Made by a program: the position numbers and the translations under genes. Under the pieces are notes generated by a model. That model searched no databases. It was not told the DNA's origin and saw nothing but the letters and a program-made list of their open reading frames with translations. From NCBI GenBank assembly GCA_013397075.1, contig VWZS01001909.1, forward strand, positions 79,820-143,819: 64,000 nt of DNA, written 5' to 3'. The stretch's first letter is position 1; each line of letters opens with the position of its first letter. Positions 55,108-64,000 of this stretch are shown one piece after another. The stretch is from Rhabdornis inornatus (Eukaryota; Chordata; Aves; Passeriformes; Rhabdornithidae).

Positions 55108-58100
55108 ATGCCGCGGCTCCCGGTGAAGAAGCTCCGGAAGCAGCTGAAGCTGCTGCTGCTGCTGGCGCTGCTCACCTCGGCTGCCTGGTTCACCTACCTG
55201 CACATCAGCCTGGTGCGCCAGGGCCGCGCCCTGCGCCTCCCCTTCGCCTACGGCAGAGGTAACGGGGATGGGGGGGGTCCCCGGCAGCCTCGGAGCGGGG
55301 CCTCGGGGGGCTTTGGGGGGCACCCAAGGGGTGCTGGTTCCCCCCCTCCACTCCGGGGTACCGGAGCACCTGGGGTTTGGGGGCTCCCAGAGGGTGCCGG
55401 AGCTCCCCCCCGCACTGTGCTCTCAGAGCATCTGGGGTTTGGGGGTCCCCGAGGGGTTTGAGGGTCCCCCTGCCACGCTGGGGACTCGGAGCATCCCCTC
55501 AGGGGTGAGGCCCGCCCTTTCCAGCGCTGGGTTTCTGTCCCGCATCACCCGCGTGGGTTTGGGGCGAGCGGGACCCTTCCGTGGGCTCCGCGCCCCGGCT
55601 TTGGACCTTCGGGAGGAGGGGACACCCAGGAGGGTCCCCAAACCGGCCGGGACATTCATTGTCCCCCCTCGAGCCGCTTCGTCCTCATTTTTCCTCCCGC
55701 TGCCTTGGCTGCGATGACAAAGAGGCCATTTATAGCCTCTCGCTGCTGCTGGAAGGGGCAATCTCTTCTTCCCATCCTTTCCCAACCCTCCCCATCCCAT
55801 CCCAACACTTTTTCAGCCTGTGCTTCTCTGCTGTAAAAAAACCAAAATTCCTTTCTTCTCCCTCCCTGGGATAGCGGCCGGGATGGGTCCTGGGATGCTC
55901 CGGAGGGACAGGTGCCCTAAGGCTCGGCTTCGTGTCCAGTCGCTCCCAGTTTTCCCGTGGCAGACATCCCTGGTCTGCCCGGGGAGACACAAAGAGATTC
56001 GGAATATTTGCTGGGTGAAACTTGAGCCGTAGCGTTCCTGCTGGGACTGACCTCGCCCAGCGCGTTTTGTCCTAAAAAATGAGAAGGGGACGGGATTTAG
56101 TGCCCATGGAGCACTAAAAGGAGGGACGGAAAGGCTTTTCCGAGCGGGTCAGAGCGGTCCTGGAGGATGGCAAAGCCTCTCAGTTGGAAAACCCAAAGTT
56201 TCCGAGTGGAGCAGCAGCATGATCCTGCAAATTTTTGGGCCTTATGGTAAAATCGGGATAATGCGAATGAGCGAGGCAGGAAATGAGGCTGCTGAGGGAG
56301 GGGGGGCACCGGGGGCTGCCGGCTCCCTGCGGGATCCTCCGTGGTGGGGAAAGCCACAGGGTCTGCCTGGTGTTCCCGAGGGGGTTTTCCTTATGTTCCC
56401 ACCATTATCCTGGAGTGATTTTCCCTGGCCCTGATGTTATCCCTGTGTTTGGGAGACCGCCAAAGGCCTCTGGGCCTCGGGCAGGGGGGAATTGGCATGG
56501 ATTCGCTGTCCCTATTCCTGGGAAAACCATGCATCGGGGTCCCTCTGGGGTTTGGGGTGCAGCAGTGCAAGGGTGAGCCGTGTTTTTCCTGATGGATGCT
56601 GTGTGCTGGGATGTTCCCAGGTGCTGAGCCTGGCAGGTGCCTCTCCCTGTGTGCCCTGCATCCCAGCTGGCTCCTCAGGATGCTCCAGGGGGAAGCCATG
56701 GGTTTTATTGTAGAAGGGAGGGGGGGTCCCAGCGAGGTTGAAAGGCTGGAAACTGGGAATGAGGGGTGCTGGGATTTAGTGGGGAATAGGGTCTCTGGGA
56801 GGTAGGAAGAGAGATGGGAAAGCGCATTGGGTGGGGGAGGTGTTGTCCCTTGGGACCATAGGTGCCTTCCCTGGTTGAGGTGTAGAGAGGTGGGTAATTC
56901 TCCAAGGAAAGCTGGATCCAGCTGTCCAGGACAGGACTCCAGGGAGATACTTCTCCCTGCACTTGGATTTTCCAGTGGGTGCGTAAAACCTGGATAAAGG
57001 CATGGGAAAGGCAGAGTTTAGGTCCCACTTGACCTTTTTGGACACGAAGGGGTTGGGTGGAGATTGGGGAAGGGTTTGGCCATGCACAGATGGACCCTCA
57101 TCCTGCTGCTGCCAGAGTGGGAGAGGTGAGGAGTGTTTATTGAGTGGAAAAAAACCAAAACAAACCAAAAACCCCTGAATAGAACATAGGAAATGAACCA
57201 TATAAGGGAAAAAAAACTTGTTGCAAGGGTTTGGGCGAAGAGCATCACCCCAAGGGTCTGTGCACCAGAAGGAGTTGGGAGATGACTTTTGGATTTGGCC
57301 ACCATGAGCCAGGACCTGTCTGTCTGTGCCAGGGGTGCTGCCTGGTTAATTAACAAGGAAAAAGGTTAATTACTCATTAAACAGGATGTCAGTGAGCAGC
57401 TGGATGCTCTGCAGGTGCAGGGCATGAGGATTTTGGATGATTTTGGGGGGTGTAAAGTGGGGAAGACCCAGTGCAGTGGGATTATCCCAGGGCTCCCTGT
57501 GTCCCCGTTGGTGACACCAGGAGCTGGAGCATCCAGGGGCTGGGCTGGGAGCTCTGCTGGTCCCTGATAAAACACCCCCCTCTCTTCCTCATCTCCTCCA
57601 AGTAGATAATTACCCTTCTCTGGCTAATTGAACACGCGGATTCCTCATTGGAAATAATGAGGCCATTACGGTGCTCTCCCAGCTGGAAACGGCGCCGAGG
57701 CAATGGGATGGAAATGCGGATGCACCAGGTGGAAAGGGAAAGGAAAAAGATGAAAAAGCAAAAAAGAACTGGGAAAAAATGATAATAAAGCCCTAAAGTG
57801 GCTCTCAGCCGGGGATGGGGCTTGGGGTTTGCTGGGATTTAGCACAGAGGGTGTTGGTGGTGCCAAAGTGAGGTTTTGGGGGTTTGTGGAGCATGGGATG
57901 GGTGCTGAAGCCAGTTTGTGGATGAAATGAGGCTCTCTCTGCCTGCTGGACATGGCATGGCCTGGGTCACCCCTCTGCCATGGTCCAGAGGGCTCCCAAA
58001 ACCCCCTGATCCCAAGGCAGTGATGGGATGGATGCTCTGTGTCCTGTCCTTGGCTGTTCTCCCCCCCAGGGACCTGTCTTTGGGGAGAGCACAGGAGGGA

Positions 58101-61100
58101 GAAGGTTTGGGATAATGTGTCCCTCTGGCATCCATCTCAGCAGATCCTTTGATTTTAATTGGGAGCCTGGAATGCTGAGCCCTGCTCATCCTTTTTGTTG
58201 GGGATGCCGGGAGCAGGTGGGGAAGGGAATGAGAAGAGCCCTTTGAAGATGAAGGGCAGTGGGATTTGGAATTTGCTTTTTCTTCTCCTGGCATCACCCT
58301 ACTCTCATATCCCTGCTGGGAAATGCTGGTTTCCCTGGATAGACCCACGTGGGGTCCCAGTGCCAGGGAAAGCAGGTCCCACCCCTGCTGCTGAAAGAGA
58401 AGTTTGGAGCTGGGGAAATGGGCTGGTTTGGATGTCACTGGAGCCCTTTTTCCATATGGGAAGCCCTTCCCAGACTGCCCCAGGCTCCATGCCCTGCTCC
58501 TATAGGGTGCCCAATGGGAAAAATTTGGCAACTGCCTATTTTGGGTTTTTCAAAGGCAAAAATGTGACTCTTCAGAGGCATGAGTGGCTTTGAGCCACCC
58601 CAGGGGGGCACTTGCCCACAGCCTGGCTGTGACCCTTGGGCCCCCTTGGCACCTGGAGGGTTCCCAAAACTGTCCTTTGAAGCCAGGGGAGGTGAGGGAT
58701 GGCTTTTCCCAAGCACCAGGAGCTCTTTGTGTTGGTGTTTGGGATCTTTATCCTTCCCAGCACTGCCCTGGATCTCCCCTCCATCCCTTCCCTGTGCCTG
58801 CAGCTGGGTTGTCAGTGGCCTTGGCACTAGCAGGCCACAGGGATTTTGGCTGGATGAGGAGCCAGGTGGGAGCCAGCTGCTGGAGGAGTCTGGAAAGCTG
58901 GAATTGGGATGGTGACCCCACAGAGCTCAGAGACTGGAATGTTTCTGGGGTGAAATGCACCCTAAAATTCCCAGCATTTCACAGTGGCCTTCTCCAGAAG
59001 CTGCAACCCAGGAAGCCAAATCTCTGTGCTGAGGGCTGTGAGTGAGCATCATCCCTGTTTTGGGATGGAGCAGGGGCTCGTGAGAGCTGCTCCAGCTCTC
59101 TTTGGGGCTGGAGCAGGTGGGACTGAAGGGCACTGGATGCACAGTGAGGGAGATGGGGGAAGTCTGGGAGCTGTCCAATCCCAGGAAGGATTTGAGATCC
59201 TGATTATGAGCGTGGAAGTGTCGGAGCCGCCTCTCCTGGTGGGTGTTTGTCAGCTGGAGTGGCCTCATGGCAGCTCCATCGCCAGCTACAGCGATTCTGC
59301 ATCGATTTCCATGGCTCCAGCTGAGAGGGCTGTCAGGGAGTGGGAAAACAACAGCAAAGGAATGGGGGAGGCAGGAAAAAATTCGCCCTCGCTCCTCCAG
59401 TTCCCTCAGCAAAGCAGTGACAGGTGCCAGCAGTGCCCGAGGGAAGCAGGGCAGGGGTGTCCAGGGACTGGTCCTGTGTCCCCATGGTGGTCACAAACCC
59501 CATTCCTGTCGGTCCTATTGGTGCCACTACCCTCTGTCCTGGGGTTGTGGCCAGGATTTTTGTCCCTGTAGCACTGACAGGGGCGTTTGTGGTATTGATT
59601 CCTTCCTGGCTAATTATAATCACTTAACACCTCGTTAGGAGGCTCATGCAGGGATGGTCCTGCTCCGAGGGAAGATTTGGGAATGGAACCTCTGGGTTTA
59701 AGGAAGGCGCCACCACCACCTCTGCTGCTGCTGTGTCGGGGTTTAAATGTCACCTCCCTCCCTCCCTCCCTCCACGCAGGGCTTGGAAAAGGGCCAGGAG
59801 AAACCCCGGCATGGAAGAAAGGGGCTGTGTTCGGAGCTGGGGAGGAGGAGGCGGGAGGTGGGGTGTGAAAGACTCTCTGTGCTTCCCAGTGGAGTTACAG
59901 GGCCGGGACAACGGGGAGATGCTTCTCCCACTGGAGGCATCACTCTCTGCCCTGCATGGGTCCCTTGTATCCATGGCCTCCTCCCCAGGATAAGGATCCT
60001 GGCTCTCTGTCTGGAGGCTGCTGTGACTCAGAGCTGGTTTGTGCCATGGTTTGTGCTTGCTGCTCCCAAAGCATCGGCGTTGCTCCAGGGAAGAGCTTTT
60101 AGTGCTTCCATCCCTTCCCTGAGCGTCCCCATCCCACAGGCAGTGGGTCCCTGCTTGTCCTCAGACCTTCCACTATCCCTGTCCTGCCCTCTCTGGTCCT
60201 TAAGGGAGGCTGGCTGAGGGAATGGATTGTGCATCCTGGTGGGATGCTGGGAGGAACTGGAATCCTTCTTCCTCCCTGTGCTACCTTCTTCTGCTTCTTC
60301 TGCTCCTCCCGCAGGGCTGTGGTTGGGACCAAAGGAACTCGGGATTTTTGGGAGCAGTGATGCTCATTGGCACAAGGCACTGCCCTTCCCCTCCCCTTAT
60401 CCCCATGGCACTGGTTCACAGTTCCACAGCCTGACCAGAAGTCACTTTCCAGTATTTAAATTGCCAGAGAATTGCATGGAAGCCCAGAAGCCTTTTCTGG
60501 AGCCTTGCCGGTGCTTTTGCTCCTCGCTGGATGTGGGAGCCCTTTGGAAGGGATGGGGAGCAAGCAGGAGGCTCATGGCTTTGGGTCCTGAAAGCTCCAA
60601 GGATGAGCCTGCCCAGCTTGGATTAACTCCTGTTTTTTTACCCACTTTGGTCCAGTTTGCATCAAATAATCTCCCAGCAGTTCACAATCCTGACATGGAG
60701 GAGTGAAGCAGCATGGCCACATCCATGCTGGATGGATACAACCAGGGATGCTGCTGGCTCAGGTTGCCATCCAGGGAATTTTGTCCATGGCAAATCCCAC
60801 GGGAGGCAGGTTTATCTCCTCCAAGGCTGGGAGAGACTCCCTGAGTGGGTACCACAGAGCCACTCCCTTCTCCCAGCCCCGGGCAGGTCCATTGGGAGCA
60901 CTGAGCTCCTCGTGGCCGTGATGAATGCACAGATCAGTGTGGTGGGAATGACGCTGTCCCTGTGTGGAGGGAGAGCTGGCTCTGGTCCCACTGCTCCCCA
61001 TCACAGAGGGAAGAGGGATGCATGTGGGAATGAGGAGAGGAGGCAGCCTGGGGAGCTGCCAGGAGCGAGCTGGGGCTGCCAGGGGCTGAAGAATGGCTGA

Positions 61101-63980
61101 GAGCAGAAGAAGGGGCTTTAGAGCTTAATTTCCTGTCCCTGCCGTGGGGATGGGATTTGTGCTGCCATCTCCAAGGAGACGCCGGCTGCGCGGCCGCTGG
61201 AATACTAATGGTGTGGGAAGCGTGTGCCTGGGAGCTCCAGGCACCCCCAGCCCCTCCCTGCCTGTGGCAGTCACATTTTGGGGAGTGGGAGCCCCCAGCA
61301 CTTGCTGGTGGTGGGAAGGAGGGTGTGGAGGGACAGGGATATCTTTCCATCTTTCTATTGGGACTGAGTCAGGGACCCCTTTCCTGCAATTCCCATGGTG
61401 TGGGGGTCACTGCTTGGCACACCTGGGGCTCCCCCTCATTGCTGCATGGGGGTGGCTGTTTTTGGGGACCCACAAGTGTTTGTGGAGGTGGCTCTTGGAC
61501 ACCCACCTCTCCATCATTCCCTTGGCTCTGGATTGAACTGTGGATCTGTGCATCGGCAGCGATGGCTGAACCCCAAGCTCCTCCAGTCCCCCTAGGTTTT
61601 GGGGTGGCAGAAAAAGGGGATGCCTCCCCACAGAGTAACATTAACATTTTCCAAGTCTGCACCATTGTTTTGCGGGAACTTTAAAATTCCCTGCCCAAGG
61701 AAAAGGAGCTGCAGAGGGGAGTCAAATGTTGGGGATAATTAACTCAGCACAGTAACAAAGCTGATGGGTCTGGGAGCAAGGTTTTGATGTGAGTTTGATT
61801 TTGAAGCGAGACATAGTTTGAGGGGATGATATCTGGGGGGGTTTGGGGCTGGTGTGCTCTTGGCAGAGCTGTGGGATGCTTTGGGAGAGCTGGGATTTGG
61901 AGAGGCAGGAAGCAGGGATGCATCCCTGAGGATGGAAGGGGAACAAGACCCCAACAGCTTATCCCAGCATCTCTTATGTAAAGGGCTGGGAGCTGTGGGG
62001 GGTGTAATTAAACCTGCTGCTGATGAGCTGCTGCAAAGCTGCTTAATGCAAATGGAATGAGGGGAATTGCAGCCCTGTGTCACCCCCCTTTCCATGTGTC
62101 TGTCCCCTGGGAGCGGAGGCAATGCCAGCACTTCCCCTTCCCAGTGCTGGGGAGAGGGATGTCCCCAAAACAGGTGCAGGGATGGGGGGGCTGTGGTGTG
62201 ACGCCTCTCTGCTCCCCTCACAGATGGAGAGAGGCCGGGGGAGGTGACAGATCCCGGGAGGCGGCCGGCGGCAGCCTCGGTGTCGGTGCGGCGCAGGAAA
62301 GCCGAGGATTCCAGCGAGAGCCACGAGGAAGATCCAATGGTAATGGGGGCAGGAAGGGGCCTGTGGAACAGAGTGCTCCCAGTGTTGTCCAGCTCAGGGT
62401 ACATCAGAACCTTTGGTTCTGCCCTCACAGTGGATAAACCCTCTAATATCCCATTGAAACTGGGTGGGATATCCCCCCCAATATCCCACGCCATGCTCCA
62501 TGTCACAGCTTCCCTGAGAAGGGCCCAGCTTCATCTGCTCTGCAATTCCTGCTTTTCTGGGCAAAGCCACCTGCTCCTGTGTGTTCTGCTCTGCCCTGGA
62601 CTGGAGAGCCACTGTACCCCAGGTGGAGCCTCCAAGCAGGAGGCACTGGGAATTGTAGCCACGAGGACACCCTGCTGTCCCCTGTCCAGCAGGTCACCAA
62701 GCCCCTGTTGAAGGTCCTGGTGTCCCTGTCCTGTTGTCACCAAGAGGCCTCATAGCAGGGCAGCCAGGTGGGATGGCAGGAGGGGGAAGCCCTGCCCTAT
62801 CCCAACAGTGGGTCACTCCTCAGAAATAAGGGACAGTTGGACAAAGGAAGGAACCTCCCAGAGGAGGCACAAGCTGGTGCTGGCTAAGGACAGAAGGTAC
62901 AACAGAAATTGCATCCTTGCTTTTCCTGGGAGGAGGGAGGATCCTTCCAGTGAGCCTGGCAGAAAACCCTCCCTCATGAGGTCTTCCAAGGGCACTGCTC
63001 CTTCCTCCGGGGCTCTAATGAGTTTGTTTAGGTAGTTTGCTAATTATTTCCCTGGCACTGTGCATGCAAATGGGCTGTGCTGTGGTGACAGTGCTGTGTC
63101 TGCCCTGGGGGGTGGAGGAAGAGGGGGATGATGCTCTGGGGAAACTGAGGAAGAGGGGAATGCTCTGGAGGGGCTCCAGAAGTACCTAGCTCTTCCTTGT
63201 CACCCATCAGCAAGCTGGAGGCTGGTGAATGCTCACTTAATCTCTCTGAATTACAAGATACAAGCAATGGGATTAACCTAATCCCCTTTAAAGGAAGAGG
63301 GGGAGTGGAGAGACATTCAGCTTCCTCTGCTCAGGATGTAGGGATCACCTCTGTGCTTTTAGAGAGAGAGAGCTCAAAATTCCAGCAGCCCCCAAGACTG
63401 GCCAAACCCTTTGGATGAACAGAAAAATCACTGTTTTGGAGCAGTTTTGGCAGAGGAAAGGAAACAAGTTTAGCTGGAACATTTTGAAACTACTGCCTGC
63501 GACACCTTGCCAATATTTTTGTGCCTCCTCCTGCTTTCCTTTGCCATGAGCTGTGAAATCTTTCGCCTTGGTTTGGCAATGCTCAAAATGAGGTGTTTAG
63601 ATCATGGAATCCTAGAATGGTTTGGGTTGGAAGGGATCTTAGAGCCCATCCAGTTCCACCCACTGCCATGGACAAGGACACCTTGCACTAGCCCAGGTTG
63701 CTCCAAACTCTGTCCAACCTGGCCTTGAACTTTTCCAGGGATGGGACAGCCACAGATTTTCTGGGCGGCCTGTGCCAGGGCCTCACCAAAGATGCACTGA
63801 GACATCCCACATCTGGAGGATGTGCTGGCCCTGATCACCCATCCCATTTCTCCCTCTGCTCCTCCACAGAACGACGGGCAGGATGTGGATGGCTGGTTTT
63901 CCAGAGGCCAGCGTTCCAACCAAGCCAGCAGCCACCCCAAACTCAACCTGACCAAGCAGGCCTTGCCCTGGAACGAGCAG
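55108..63980 (+). CDS. B4GALNT4: B4GALNT4, beta-1,4-N-acetylgalactosaminyltransferase 4 (first three coding exons)
   Basis: B4GALNT4 is a large Golgi type II membrane enzyme that adds GalNAc in beta-1,4 linkage to GlcNAc, making LacdiNAc. Only the N-terminal part is here: exons 55108-55258, 62224-62339 and 63870-63980, all in phase and ending at a clean donor (GTGGGT) at 63981. Exon 1 encodes the cytoplasmic PRLPVKKLRKQLK, the signal anchor LLLLLALLTSAAWFTYLHI and the stem LVRQGRALRLPFAYG, matching human almost residue for residue. Exon 2 encodes a stem segment with RKAEDSSESHEE, and exon 3 contains LNLTKQALPWNEQ, against human LNFTHQTPPWREE. The PA14 and glycosyltransferase domains would lie to the right of the window. 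Intron 1 is nearly 7 kb; I see no other coding exon in it. Confidence 0.95.
63602..63795 (-). mobile_element. CR1 LINE 3' fragment (B4GALNT4 intron 2)
   Basis: Antisense CR1 in good condition: ATCATGGAATCCTAGAATGG, GGTTGGAAGGGATCTTAGAG and CCCAGGTTGCTCCAAACTC. Confidence 0.92.
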
Positions 63981-64000
63981 GTGGGTGGGCAGGCAGCAGC

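Noticed and set aside
57000..62200. Possible extra genes in B4GALNT4 intron 1
   Set aside because: Several frames of 100-255 codons exist, but none shows a known domain or consistent splice phase, and the region looks like ordinary intron.
1..64000. tRNA, rRNA or microRNA genes
   Set aside because: I looked for tRNA A/B boxes and strong hairpins by eye and saw no convincing case. A covariance-model search would be decisive; I could not run one.

Overview
This is a vertebrate nuclear window, almost certainly from a bird and probably a songbird. Its genes are split by GT-AG introns, more than a dozen 3'-end fragments of CR1 retrotransposons are scattered through it, and it carries two candidate solo LTRs and GC-rich introns packed with minisatellites. 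Gene order matches the block that in human lies on 11p15.5 (BET1L, RIC8A, SIRT3, PSMD13, PGGHG, the IFITM cluster, B4GALNT4). VPS51, which in human lies at 11q13, sits at the left edge. I built the exon models by eye from splice sites, reading phase and remembered human and chicken proteins; no search was run.

Left to right: VPS51 (minus, 3' end cut by the window), BET1L (minus), RIC8A (plus), SIRT3 (minus), PSMD13 (plus), COX8B (minus), PGGHG (plus), IFITM5, an IFITM1/2-type gene and an IFITM3-type gene (all minus), then the first three coding exons of B4GALNT4 (plus, cut by the right edge). BET1L/RIC8A, SIRT3/PSMD13 and COX8B/PGGHG are head-to-head pairs. The models are complete and in frame for BET1L (111 aa), RIC8A (539), PSMD13 (376), COX8B (69), PGGHG (692) and the three IFITMs (122, 115 and 137). 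The two ends of SIRT3 are unresolved.

The genes share no pathway. VPS51 and BET1L act in endosome-to-Golgi traffic, RIC8A folds G-alpha subunits, SIRT3 and COX8B are mitochondrial, PSMD13 is a proteasome lid subunit, PGGHG breaks down collagen glycans, IFITMs are membrane proteins of immunity and bone, and B4GALNT4 is a Golgi glycosyltransferase.

No new multi-gene system is visible. The best leads are: (1) minisatellites that start at or just after splice donors, with one unit family shared by two VPS51 introns; (2) two segments, at the BET1L/RIC8A and SIRT3/PSMD13 promoters, that look like assembly false duplications bounded by single Ns, one of which duplicates a PSMD13 exon; (3) a candidate solo LTR just upstream of an IFITM gene; and (4) an intact COX8B, which is a pseudogene in human.
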